Source: Prauserella aidingensis (lineage in GTDB: Bacteria > Actinomycetota > Actinomycetes > Mycobacteriales > Pseudonocardiaceae). Taken from it: 64,000 bases of DNA. Below the pieces are notes generated by a model. It worked only from the letters and a program-made list of their open reading frames with translations. It was not told the DNA's origin and ran no database searches. Location: NCBI RefSeq assembly GCF_024171865.1, contig NZ_JAMTCN010000003.1:262238-326237 (forward strand). Direction: 5' to 3'. A program made the position numbers and the translations under genes. Shown one piece after another: positions 27,199-35,288 of this stretch (within the stretch, counting starts at the first letter, position 1; each line of letters opens with the position of its first letter).

Positions 27199-27215
27199 CA
27201 TCATGGACCATGATG
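27199..27215. promoter_or_regulatory. 17-bp palindrome upstream of pntAA
   Basis: CATCATGG-A-CCATGATG is a perfect inverted repeat 37 bp before the pntAA start and 104 bp before yjbQ. It is AT-richer than its surroundings. Probably an operator in the divergent promoter region; the binding protein is unknown. Confidence 0.55.
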
Positions 27216-27319
27216 TAACGGAGATCACGTCTTGTGTGCCTCGGGGCGATGACGTAGAAGCTCCTCGCCGCACGCCGATCACCTCCCCGGGACGTGCTTC
27301 CGCTGCGTACCGTGGGGGT

Positions 27320-27736
27320 ATGCACTCCACCGAGATCGAGATCCGCACCGGCGGCAGTGCGGTCGTGACGGACCTGACGCGCGAGGTGGAACGCTTCCTC
27401 GCCGACACGCCGGGCGGCGCCGAGGACGGCCTGCTGCACGCATGGGTACCGCACGCGACCGCGGGGCTGGCGATCCTCGAAACGGGCGCAGGCAGCGACG
27501 ACGACCTGCTCGCCGCGATCGACGACCTGCTGCCCCGTGACGACCGGTGGCGGCACCGGCACGGCAGTCACGGCCACGGCCGCGACCACGTGCTGCCCGC
27601 GTTCCTACCGCCGTACGCGACCGTGCCGGTGCTCGGCGGCTCGCTCGCCCTCGGCACGTGGCAGTCGATCTGCCTCGTCGACACCAACGTCGACAACGCC
27701 GTCCGCCGGGTCCGGTTCAGCTTCCTCGCCGGCTGA
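27320..27736 (+). CDS. yjbQ: YjbQ (UPF0047) family protein
   Basis: A 138-aa protein of the YjbQ/UPF0047 family, known for weak thiamine-phosphate synthase activity in other bacteria. The metal-site signatures are present: VPHATAGLAILETG, HRHGSHGHGRDHVLPAF, and the final GTWQSICLVDTN. ATG at 27320 follows GGGGGT with little spacing, so initiation could be leaderless. The last 132 bp overlap the 3' end of a gene on the opposite strand. Physiological role uncertain. Confidence 0.9.
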   Translation: MHSTEIEIRTGGSAVVTDLTREVERFLADTPGGAEDGLLHAWVPHATAGLAILETGAGSDDDLLAAIDDLLPRDDRWRHRHGSHGHGRDHVLPAFLPPYATVPVLGGSLALGTWQSICLVDTNVDNAVRRVRFSFLAG

Positions 27737-28804
27737 CCCCGCTACCCCCGCTGACCCCGCCGGGTCCGCCGAGGCTGCCGATGCCGCCCGCTCGGCCGCA
27801 CTCCGCCGCGGCCACAGCACCGCGATCAGCCCGGCGACGAGCATCGAGCCGAGCACCCAGAGCGCAACCGTGACCTGGTCGGTTCCGGCCGTGCCCGCGA
27901 GCAGGCTGCGCAATCCCTCGGTCGGGAACCGGAACGGGGTCCACGACCACAGCAGCAGCCGGTAGGCCGGAGCGAGCACCTCGGGCACCTGCGACGCCAC
28001 CGACGGCGCCAGCAGGTAGAGCGGCCCGAGCAGGGCCATCGCGGGAAGGCCGAGCCAACGCAGCAGCGCGCCCTGCACGGCGGCGAACGCGGTCGCCGTC
28101 AGTGCCACGAAGGCGAGCGTTTGCCAGCCGAGCGCCAGGGAGGAGTCCCACAGCGCGAGGAACCCTGCCAGCACGCCGGTGACGAGCACCCCGATGAGCG
28201 CCACATGGCTGAGCCGGGCGCCGGCACCCGGACGCAGCCGTCCACGGTGGACCTGTACCGCCAGCAGCGCCGAGCCTGCCAGTCCGCCGATCCACGCGAG
28301 CGCGCTCGCACCGAGCGGCGCCGTCCTCGCCGCGGGCCCCGTCGGATGGATCGTCGCCTCCTCCACCGGTGGCGGGTCCGCTGCCCGAACCTCGCCGATC
28401 GCCTCGGCGACCCGTCCGCCCGCGGTGGCGAGGGCCTGTTGCGCGACCTGCGTGCCCGCGGGATTGACGGTTCCCGAGGTCACGGTCGTGACCGTGGGAC
28501 CGGCGGCCCCGCTCCCGAGTTCGAGCACGCCGTAGACGTCCCCGTTCTCGAGCAGTGTCCGCCCCTGCCGGGGCTCGACGAGCCGCCACTCGACCACCTC
28601 CCCGCCGGACCCGGTGACGCGTTCGGCCACCGCCTGCAGCGGGCCGGGCGCCTGCTCCGGGACCGCGACGGCGACCGGGATCCCGTCCGGCCGTGCACTC
28701 GCCTGCGCCCCGAACGTGAGAAACCCCAGCACGATCGCGACGAGCGCCCCCGCCACCGCCGTGCCCACGACGAGCGCGCCCGCCCGCGTTCGATGCCTCG
28801 ACAT
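27605..28804 (-). CDS. multi-pass membrane protein, YhgE/Pip or ABC-2 permease-like
   Basis: A 399-aa membrane protein. One N-terminal segment (ALVVGTAVAGALVAIVLGFL) is followed by an extracytoplasmic region of about 130 residues (PVAVAVPEQAPGPLQAVAER and on). Five or so further segments follow, such as LSHVALIGVLVTGVLAGFLA and VALWVLGSMLVAGLIAVLW. The layout resembles YhgE/Pip-like and ABC-2 permeases, but no partner ATPase is nearby. ATG at 28804. Its hydrophobic domain ends about residue 355; the final 44 residues are read from DNA antisense to yjbQ and look like a run-through tail. Two palindromes lie upstream of its start. Confidence 0.75.
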   Translation of the reverse strand: MSRHRTRAGALVVGTAVAGALVAIVLGFLTFGAQASARPDGIPVAVAVPEQAPGPLQAVAERVTGSGGEVVEWRLVEPRQGRTLLENGDVYGVLELGSGAAGPTVTTVTSGTVNPAGTQVAQQALATAGGRVAEAIGEVRAADPPPVEEATIHPTGPAARTAPLGASALAWIGGLAGSALLAVQVHRGRLRPGAGARLSHVALIGVLVTGVLAGFLALWDSSLALGWQTLAFVALTATAFAAVQGALLRWLGLPAMALLGPLYLLAPSVASQVPEVLAPAYRLLLWSWTPFRFPTEGLRSLLAGTAGTDQVTVALWVLGSMLVAGLIAVLWPRRSAAERAASAASADPAGSAGVAGSAGEEAEPDPADGVVDVGVDEADRLPRAEGERAAEHRHGRVRR

Positions 28805-28836
28805 GTCGACCACCTCGGACCCCGTTAATTCCTCGG

Positions 28837-28888
28837 ACGTTGAATTCAACGTACGCGTCACTCCCGCGGGGATGTCAACAGTTGTTGA
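28837..28888. promoter_or_regulatory. pair of TTGAA/TTCAA-type palindromes in a divergent promoter
   Basis: ACGTTGAATTCAACGT (28837-28852) is a perfect 16-bp palindrome. TCAACA-GT-TGTTGA (28875-28888) is a second dyad sharing the TCAAC/GTTGA half-site; the centres are 37 bp apart. They lie between the divergent membrane-protein and HAD genes in a locally AT-rich stretch. MarR- or TetR-type operators look like this. No regulator gene is adjacent. Confidence 0.6.
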
Positions 28889-28914
28889 AAAAGTCGTCGG
28901 CTACCGTGTCCGGC

Positions 28915-29625
28915 GTGACGATCGGCGCACCCGACCTCCCACCCGACCGCCTCGTGCTCTGGGACATCGATCTGACGCTCGTCGACCTGTCCGGCAGCGG
29001 CGGCGACTGGTACCGGCAGGCGCTCGCGACGGTCGCGGGCGTCACGCTCGAACGAATGCCGTCGTTTCCCGGCCGTACCGAGCTGGCGATCACCACCGAA
29101 CTGCTCACCGCACACGGGATCGAACCGACCCGCGAGCTCGTCGAGCGGCTGTGGCGGGAGCTCACCGCGCTCGCCACCGACCCGGCCGACGACCTGCGCG
29201 CCCGAGGGACGGCACTCCCGGGCGCGGCCGAGGTACTCGCGCGACTGGCCGGGACCGGGCGTGTCGTGCAGTCACTGGTGACCGGCAACCTGCCCGCGAT
29301 CGCCCACCACAAGGTGAGTGCCTTCGGTCTGCACACCCACCTGGACCTCGACATCGGCGGCTACGGCTCGCTGTCGGCGCACCGCCCCGACCTCGTCGCC
29401 GAGGCCGTCGCACTCGCCGCGGGCAAACACGGCCGCGCGCCGGAACAGGTCGTCGTCATCGGCGACACCCCGCACGACGTCGGCGCCGCACTCGCCTGCG
29501 ACGCGGTCGCCGTGGCCGTGGCGACGGGCAGACACGGCGTCGACGAACTGCGCGACTCCGGGGCCCACGCCGTCCTCCCGGACCTGTCCGACACCGACGC
29601 GGCGCTGGCCGCCATCCTGAGATAG
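28915..29625 (+). CDS. HAD-superfamily hydrolase
   Basis: A 236-aa phosphatase-like protein. HAD motif I is WDIDLTLVD, with the nucleophile Asp17 and acid Asp19. Motif II is LVTGN, motif III a lysine in AHHKVSAFG, and motif IV GDTPHDV. The cap lies between residues about 25 and 90, making it a C1-cap enzyme like phosphoglycolate phosphatase. GTG at 28915. The substrate is unknown; phosphoglycolate phosphatase or a pyrophosphatase-like role are the nearest guesses. Expression may be controlled by the upstream palindromes. Confidence 0.88.
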   Translation: MTIGAPDLPPDRLVLWDIDLTLVDLSGSGGDWYRQALATVAGVTLERMPSFPGRTELAITTELLTAHGIEPTRELVERLWRELTALATDPADDLRARGTALPGAAEVLARLAGTGRVVQSLVTGNLPAIAHHKVSAFGLHTHLDLDIGGYGSLSAHRPDLVAEAVALAAGKHGRAPEQVVVIGDTPHDVGAALACDAVAVAVATGRHGVDELRDSGAHAVLPDLSDTDAALAAILR

Positions 29626-29672
29626 GCCGCGCCGGCCCACACGCGTCGACGGGCGGGCGCCCCGGAAACACC

Positions 29673-29688
29673 TCAGGGTCTTCCCTGA
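29673..29688. promoter_or_regulatory. TCAGGG-TCTT-CCCTGA dyad upstream of the carboxylesterase gene
   Basis: A perfect 6-bp stem with a 4-base spacer, 52 bp before the carboxylesterase ATG and 47 bp after the HAD stop. It could be a short terminator or an operator. Together with its downstream ATCTT it reads better as an operator. Confidence 0.4.
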
Positions 29689-29740
29689 TCTTCACCGGCC
29701 ATGGGTATGCACGTCACCCGCCGCCCGTTACGGTGCGTGC

Positions 29741-31363
29741 ATGATCCACCGCTCGCGGTCCCTCTCCGTGCTCGCCGGCTTCCTCGCAGGTGCTCTCGCC
29801 ATCTCCGGCACCACGACCATGATCACCGCGCACGCCGCCGCACACAGCACCGCGATGCCGGAGGTCGTCGCCACGGACCGTGGTGTCGTCCGTGGCACGG
29901 TCCACGCCGATCACCGGACGTTCGAGGGCATCCCGTACGCCGCACCGCCCGAACGTTGGCAACCACCGCAACCGGCCACGCCGTGGACGGGTGTTCGCGA
30001 CGCCCGCAAGCCCGGTCCACGCTGCGCCCAGCCCGCGGACCCGTCGGCCGGAACGCCGGCGAGTACCGCCGAGGACTGCCTCCACCTGAACGTCACCACA
30101 CCCACTGAAGCTCCGGAGCGCCCGCGACCGGTGGCCGTGTGGTTCCACGGCGGCGGGTTCCGTACAGGTTCGGGGAGCGAGCACGACGCCGCGCGGATGG
30201 CGAACCGGGGTGACATGGTCGTCGTCACGGTCAACTACCGCCTCGGCGCACTCGGCTTCGCGGCTCCCACGGGCGTCGAGGGCGCCGGTGCGTTCGGGCT
30301 GCTCGACCAACAGGCGGCACTCCGGTGGGTCCAGCGCAACGCACTCCACTTCGGGGGCGACCCCGGGAACGTGTCGATCTTCGGCGACTCGGCGGGCGGC
30401 GACAGCGTCTGTGCACAGCTCGCCTCACCTGCGGCGCTCGGGCTGTTCCACCGGGCCGTCGTGCAGAGCGGCACGTGCACCGAGACCGACGTGACCGGAG
30501 CGTTGCTGCCCGGTGGCGACCCCGAGCGCACGCCGACGTGGAAGTCGCGCGACGCCGCCGAATCGCTGACCACCGAGGTGGCCGCTCAGGTCGGGTGCGC
30601 AGGCACGGACGTACTGGAGTGCCTCCGGGACGTTCCGGTGAAGCGGCTCCTGACAGCCGCAGACGGCTCGGGCCAGGCGCCGTACTGGAGCCCCGCCGTG
30701 GGCGGCGACGTCCTCCCCCGCTCGCCCGCGGACGCGATCGCCTCCGGCCGGTTCAACCGGGTTCCCGTGCTGGCGGGCGCGACCCGCGACGAGGGCACGC
30801 TCCTCGCGGCGCCCGTCGAGCCCGCCATCGCGGGGCAACCGCGGACCTACCGCGAGTTCCTCGCCGCGGCGTTCGGTGACCGTGCCGACGCCGTCGAACG
30901 GCGATACCCGCTCGACGGGACGACGACGCCGGGCGGCCGCTGGGCTCAGCTGGTCGGCGACCGCGCCTTCGCGTGCCCCAACCTCGAGGCGCAGCGGACG
31001 TTCGCGAAATGGGTGCCGACCTATGCCTACGAGTTCGCGGATCGCGGTGCGCCGCAGCGGTTCGCCGTCGACCCGTCCTACCCGATGGGCGCCTATCACG
31101 GTGCCGACGTGCCGTACCTGCTCGATCCGTCGCGTGGCGACGTCGACCTCGAACCCGACCAGCGCCGACTGTCGAACGACATGATCGACTACTGGACGAC
31201 GTTCATGGCCTCCGGTGACCCCAACGTGGCCTCGGCTCCCACCTGGCGACCGATGGCGACGGAGCACACCCGGCGGGTGCAATCGCTGTCTCCGGGCGCA
31301 ACGGGGCCGCGCGACCCGTGGCGGGATCACCGGTGCGGGTTCTGGGCGGACATGGACGGCTGA
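29741..31363 (+). CDS. secreted type-B carboxylesterase
   Basis: A 540-aa alpha/beta hydrolase that cleaves carboxylic esters. The N-terminus is a signal peptide (LSVLAGFLAGALAISGTTTM, cleaved around AHA). The nucleophile serine lies in IFGDSAGGDSV, the oxyanion loop in WFHGGGFRTGSGS, and the acid and histidine are expected around TRDEGTLL and MGAYHGADVPYLL. The EDCLHLNV motif is typical of type-B carboxylesterases. Length is normal. ATG at 29741 with a weak ribosome site. Convergent with the next gene (32 bp). Confidence 0.93.
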   Translation: MIHRSRSLSVLAGFLAGALAISGTTTMITAHAAAHSTAMPEVVATDRGVVRGTVHADHRTFEGIPYAAPPERWQPPQPATPWTGVRDARKPGPRCAQPADPSAGTPASTAEDCLHLNVTTPTEAPERPRPVAVWFHGGGFRTGSGSEHDAARMANRGDMVVVTVNYRLGALGFAAPTGVEGAGAFGLLDQQAALRWVQRNALHFGGDPGNVSIFGDSAGGDSVCAQLASPAALGLFHRAVVQSGTCTETDVTGALLPGGDPERTPTWKSRDAAESLTTEVAAQVGCAGTDVLECLRDVPVKRLLTAADGSGQAPYWSPAVGGDVLPRSPADAIASGRFNRVPVLAGATRDEGTLLAAPVEPAIAGQPRTYREFLAAAFGDRADAVERRYPLDGTTTPGGRWAQLVGDRAFACPNLEAQRTFAKWVPTYAYEFADRGAPQRFAVDPSYPMGAYHGADVPYLLDPSRGDVDLEPDQRRLSNDMIDYWTTFMASGDPNVASAPTWRPMATEHTRRVQSLSPGATGPRDPWRDHRCGFWADMDG

Positions 31364-31395
31364 TCCCCGGCGATCTGTCGGGACGGACGGCCCCG

Positions 31396-32637
31396 TCAGC
31401 CGGTGGGCGTGACCGTGACGGTGCTGCGCTCGGATTGCGGCACGGCACGGAAACTGCCGAGGATTCCGCGGACGTCCTCCGGGCTCGCGAGGTCGGTGTC
31501 GGCGTAGACGACGAGCGCCACCACTTCGCCGTCGTCGCCCGCCGCGACCGCTCGGGTGCCGACGAGAGCGCGCTCCGGCACGCATCCTCCGGGCCGGTCC
31601 GGGGTCACCTCGGCGATCATCGACCGGGTGCTCCCGGACTCCTGATCGCCACGGGTGAACGGACCCGAATCCTCGGACAGCACCCGTACCCGCGGTGTCG
31701 TGCCGCCTTCCTCGGTGTAGGCCCGCGCGGACACCTCGTCCACGATCGGGCGCGTGGCCGCGTCCACCGGCCGGTCGAAGGTCCGCACCCCCGCGCCGCC
31801 AGCGTGCGTCGCATCGTCGCACTCCTTGCCCACGAAGGCCGACGCCGACAGGGCGAACCGCTCGTCGTGGCCGCCGCCTGCCTCCCAGCCGTGCACGACG
31901 CCCTGCTCGGGCTGCCAGCTCGGCGGCACGTCGTAGGCGTAGGCGCCGTCGCCGCCCGCCACCGGCTGCCAGCCGTCCACCGTGGGCGGTACGTCGACCC
32001 GCGTGACGGGGTCTGGGGTGTACTCGGACGTCGGCTCGGCCGAGTCGACATGGGCACCCGCGTCGTCGTGCTCGGGGAACAGCTGCGGCACGCCCCACAT
32101 GGCCACCACCACGACGACCGGGCCGATCCAGCCGATCGAGCGCCTCCGCCCCGCACCACGGGACGAGGTCTTCACCCGCGGCGGCGGCACCGGACCGCCC
32201 CGGCCGGGCGCCGCAGACTGCTGCGGGGATGCCGGGTCGTGCGTCCCCGGATGCCGGGTCCCCGGATCCGCACTCCCCGGGCCCGCAGCCCCCTGATCCG
32301 CAGTAGTCCCCGGGTCCACAGCCCCCTGATCCGCAGTCCCCGGGTGCGCAGTCCCGGGGTCCACAGTCCCCTGATCCGCAGTCCCCGGGTGCGCAGTCCC
32401 CGGATACTGGCTGCCCCGATACGGGCTACCCGGATCCGCCGTCCCCGGATAGGGCGTGGCGGGGCGGTGGACCGTCGGAAGGTGCCCGGAGGGGTCCGGC
32501 GTGGGTGACGACTGCGGGCGGTACGTGTCGCTCGCGTCGGCGGGCTCGTAGCCGCCGACGCCCTTCAGCGCGGCCTTGTCCTCGTAGCCGTAGCGCGCCG
32601 ACGTCTCGTCGCGCTTCTTCTTCCGACCGAAGATCAC
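31396..32637 (-). CDS. single-pass membrane protein with Pro-Gly-Thr repeats
   Basis: A 413-aa protein of unknown function. A short basic start (FGRKKKRDE) leads into about 120 residues of (P/Q)GT(A/V)(D/H) pentapeptide repeats, then one membrane segment (IGPVVVVVAMWGVPQLF, about 170-186). An extracytoplasmic domain of about 220 residues with cysteines (KECDDA, GGCVPE) ends the protein. A cytoplasmic repeat arm with an external sensor-like domain is typical of actinobacterial DUF proteins near cell-wall genes, but I recognise no family. GTG start at 32637; it ends convergent to the carboxylesterase gene. Confidence 0.78.
   Translation of the reverse strand: MIFGRKKKRDETSARYGYEDKAALKGVGGYEPADASDTYRPQSSPTPDPSGHLPTVHRPATPYPGTADPGSPYRGSQYPGTAHPGTADQGTVDPGTAHPGTADQGAVDPGTTADQGAAGPGSADPGTRHPGTHDPASPQQSAAPGRGGPVPPPRVKTSSRGAGRRRSIGWIGPVVVVVAMWGVPQLFPEHDDAGAHVDSAEPTSEYTPDPVTRVDVPPTVDGWQPVAGGDGAYAYDVPPSWQPEQGVVHGWEAGGGHDERFALSASAFVGKECDDATHAGGAGVRTFDRPVDAATRPIVDEVSARAYTEEGGTTPRVRVLSEDSGPFTRGDQESGSTRSMIAEVTPDRPGGCVPERALVGTRAVAAGDDGEVVALVVYADTDLASPEDVRGILGSFRAVPQSERSTVTVTPTG
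32230..32460. repeat. degenerate 15-bp tandem repeats coding PGTAD/PGTAH/QGTVD units
   Basis: The coding region for the disordered arm consists of GC-rich 15-bp units (CCGGGGACTGCGGAT and variants). A larger block, CTGATCCGCAGTCCCCGGGT, recurs nearly exactly, showing duplication of several units at once. The frame is kept. Likely to vary in length between strains. Confidence 0.75.
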
Positions 32638-32664
32638 CGGCAGCCCTCCCCCAGGCGGCGCGGG

Positions 32665-34413
32665 CTACCCGCGCACGAGTCCCGTCACGTGGTCGACGAT
32701 GGCGTCCGCGTCGATCTCGGTGCGCTCGCCGGTCGCGCGGTCCTTCACCTCGACCACGCCCTTCGCGAGACCCTTGCCCACGACGACGATCGTCGGCACG
32801 CCGATGAGCTCCGCGTCGGCGAACTTCACGCCCGGCGAAACGGTGCGGTCGTCGAAGAGCACCGACACGCCGCGCTGCGACAGCTCGCCCGCGATGCGCT
32901 CACCACCCTCGAACACGGTGTCGTCCTTGCCCGCCACGACGAGGTGAACGTCCGCCGGCGACACCGCACGCGGCCACACGAGACCCAGCTCGTCGTGGTG
33001 CTGCTCGGCGATCGCCGCGACCAGCCGCGAGACGCCGATGCCGTAGGAACCCATGGTGATGCGCACGGGCTTCGAGTCCGGGCCGAGCGCGTCGAGCTCG
33101 AACGCGTCGGCGTACTTGCGGCCGAGCTGGAAGATGTGGCCGATCTCGATGCCGCGCGCAGCGACGAGCGTGCCCTGACCGTCGGGCGAGGCGTCGCCCT
33201 CGCGAACCTCGGCGGCCTCGACGGTGCCGTCCGGCGTGAAGTCGCGTCCGCACACGAGGTCGACGACGTGGTGGTCGGCCTTGTCGGCACCGGTGACCCA
33301 CGCGGTCCCCGTGACGATGCGCGGGTCGACCAGGTACCGGACACCGTTCGCCTGCAGCACTCCCGGCCCGATGTAGCCCTTGACGAGGAACGGGTTGGCC
33401 GCGAAGTCCGCCTCCTCGACGAGCGCGACCTCGGCGGGCTCGAGCGCGGCCTCGAGCCGCTTCATGTCGACCTCGCGGTCGCCGGGCACGCCGACGCCGA
33501 GGAGCGTCCACTCCTTCTCACCCGGCATGCGCGTCTTGACCAGCACGTTCTTGAGCGTGTCCGCGGCGGTGAACTCGCGGCCCAGGCCGGCGCCGTTGAG
33601 GAAGTCGACGAGCGTCTCGATCGTCGGCGTGTCCGGAGTGTGGTGCACCTGCGCCTCGGGCAGCCCCTCGAGCGGGCGTGCGGCCGGCGGGGGCGTCACG
33701 ACGGCCTCGACGTTGGCCGCGTAGCCGGAGTCGGTGCTGCGGACGTAGGTGTCCTCACCGGACTCGGCGGTCGCGAGGAACTCCTCCGACGCCGAACCGC
33801 CCATCGCGCCCGACGTGGCCGCGACGATCACGTAGTCGAGTCCCAGTCGGTCGAAGATCCTGATGTAGGCGCCGCGGTGCTTCTGGTACGACGCCTCGAG
33901 ACCCTCGTCGTCGAGATCGAACGAGTACGAGTCCTTCATGACGAACTCGCGCCCGCGCAGCACGCCCGCGCGGGGCCGCGCCTCGTCCCGGTACTTCGTC
34001 TGCACCTGGTACAGCATCACCGGGTAGTCCTTGTAGGAGCTGTACTCGCCCTTGACGGTGAGCGTGAACAGCTCCTCGTGCGTCGGCCCGAGCAGGTAGT
34101 CGGCGCCCTTGCGGTCCTTGATGCGGAACAGCGTGTCGCCGTACTCGCTCCACCGGCCGGTGGCCTCGTAGGGCTCCTTCGGCAGCAGCGCGGGGAACTG
34201 GATCTCCTGCGCGCCGATGGCGTCCATCTCCTCACGCACGACCCGCTCGATGTTGCGCAGCACGCGCAGGCCGAGCGGCAGCCAGGAGTAGCCGCCCGGA
34301 GCGGCGCGGCGGACGTAGCCTGCGCGCACCAGCAACCGGTGGCTGGGCACCTCGGCGTCCGCCGGGTCCTCACGCAGCGTGCGCAGGAACAACGACGACA
34401 TCCTGGTGATCAC
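32665..34413 (-). CDS. proS: prolyl-tRNA synthetase
   Basis: A 582-aa class II aminoacyl-tRNA synthetase that charges tRNA-Pro. Class II motif 1 is near [20 protein letters not shown]. Motif 2 is near [19 protein letters not shown], with [10 protein letters not shown] after it. Motif 3 is [17 protein letters not shown]. The insertion domain between motifs 2 and 3 (about residues 225-400) is the bacterial-type editing domain, and an anticodon-binding domain closes the protein. GTG at 34413 with AGGAG 6-7 bases upstream. Divergent from yaaA. No T-box leader is visible. Confidence 0.97.
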   Translation of the reverse strand: MITRMSSLFLRTLREDPADAEVPSHRLLVRAGYVRRAAPGGYSWLPLGLRVLRNIERVVREEMDAIGAQEIQFPALLPKEPYEATGRWSEYGDTLFRIKDRKGADYLLGPTHEELFTLTVKGEYSSYKDYPVMLYQVQTKYRDEARPRAGVLRGREFVMKDSYSFDLDDEGLEASYQKHRGAYIRIFDRLGLDYVIVAATSGAMGGSASEEFLATAESGEDTYVRSTDSGYAANVEAVVTPPPAARPLEGLPEAQVHHTPDTPTIETLVDFLNGAGLGREFTAADTLKNVLVKTRMPGEKEWTLLGVGVPGDREVDMKRLEAALEPAEVALVEEADFAANPFLVKGYIGPGVLQANGVRYLVDPRIVTGTAWVTGADKADHHVVDLVCGRDFTPDGTVEAAEVREGDASPDGQGTLVAARGIEIGHIFQLGRKYADAFELDALGPDSKPVRITMGSYGIGVSRLVAAIAEQHHDELGLVWPRAVSPADVHLVVAGKDDTVFEGGERIAGELSQRGVSVLFDDRTVSPGVKFADAELIGVPTIVVVGKGLAKGVVEVKDRATGERTEIDADAIVDHVTGLVRG

Positions 34414-34526
34414 GGTGTGCTCCTAGGGAGACGGAAAGCGGTGATGGACGAAGGGTAGTCGGCGCGCCGTGAGCCGGGACAACCGGTTATCGGGCCGGCC
34501 CCGCGGCGCCACTACCCTCGGACGGC

Positions 34527-35267
34527 GTGCTCGTTCTGTTGCCCCCTTCCGAGACCAAGGCCGCAGGCGGTGACGGCGCTCCGCTCGACCTGGACGCGCT
34601 GTCGCTGCCCGAACTGAACCCGGTGCGGCGCAAGCTGGCCGACGCGCTCGTCGACCTGGCGGCCGACGTGCCCGCGAGCCTGGCCGCGCTCGGACTGTCC
34701 GAACGGCAGTCGGGCGAGGTGGAACGGAACGCGGCGCTGTGGACGTCGCCGACGATGCCCGCGCTGCAGCGCTACACCGGCGTGCTCTACGACGCCCTGG
34801 ACGCGCGGTCGTTCTCCGGCGCCGCGGCCGACCGGGCGGCGAGCAGGCTCGCCGTGGCGTCGGCGCTGTTCGGCGTCGTGCGCGCGGGTGATCCGATCCC
34901 CGCGTACCGACTGTCGGGCGGCAGCTCGCTGCCCGGTTTCCCGGCGCTGCGGTCGGTGTGGCGCCCGGTGCTGGAACCGGTGTTGCAGTCCGACGAGCTG
35001 GTCGTCGACCTGCGCTCCGGTGCGTACGCGGCGCTGGCGCGGATTCCCGGCGCCGTGACCGTGCGCGTGGTCACCGAGGACTCGTCGGGTGAGCGCAAGA
35101 CCGTCAGTCACCACAACAAGGCATACAAGGGACGGCTCGCGGCCGCACTCGCGACGAGCCGCGCCGAGCCGTCCACTGTGGATAAGGTCGTGACCGTCGC
35201 GGAGAAGGCGGGCCTGACCATGGAGCGCGCGGGCGAGACCGAACTCGTCCTCGTCACCGACCACTGA
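34527..35267 (+). CDS. yaaA: peroxide stress protein YaaA (DUF328)
   Basis: A 246-aa protein of the YaaA family, which in E. coli limits free iron under peroxide stress and binds DNA. The family start MLVLLPPSETKAAGG is intact. ALFGVVRAGDPIPAYRLSGG and the C-terminal HHNKAYKGRLAAAL are the other conserved blocks; YaaA normally has KxxKGxxxR-like residues in this last block. GTG start at 34527. Divergent from proS across 113 bp and convergent with the flavoprotein gene that ends 22 bp away. Confidence 0.92.
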   Translation: MLVLLPPSETKAAGGDGAPLDLDALSLPELNPVRRKLADALVDLAADVPASLAALGLSERQSGEVERNAALWTSPTMPALQRYTGVLYDALDARSFSGAAADRAASRLAVASALFGVVRAGDPIPAYRLSGGSSLPGFPALRSVWRPVLEPVLQSDELVVDLRSGAYAALARIPGAVTVRVVTEDSSGERKTVSHHNKAYKGRLAAALATSRAEPSTVDKVVTVAEKAGLTMERAGETELVLVTDH

Positions 35268-35288
35268 TCCGCTGCGGCCTGCCGGGAC

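Noticed and set aside
27737-27860. Frameshift or pseudogene explanation for the membrane protein tail
   Set aside because: The frame is intact through the hydrophobic domain. Without orthologues I cannot show that a stop was lost, so it is kept as a gene and flagged as a finding.
32230-32460. CRISPR-like spaced repeats
   Set aside because: Repeats are contiguous, in frame and encode PGTAD-type peptides. There are no unique spacers or cas genes.
34414-34526. T-box or other riboswitch before proS
   Set aside because: The leader is short, and no T-box sequence or specifier stem is visible.
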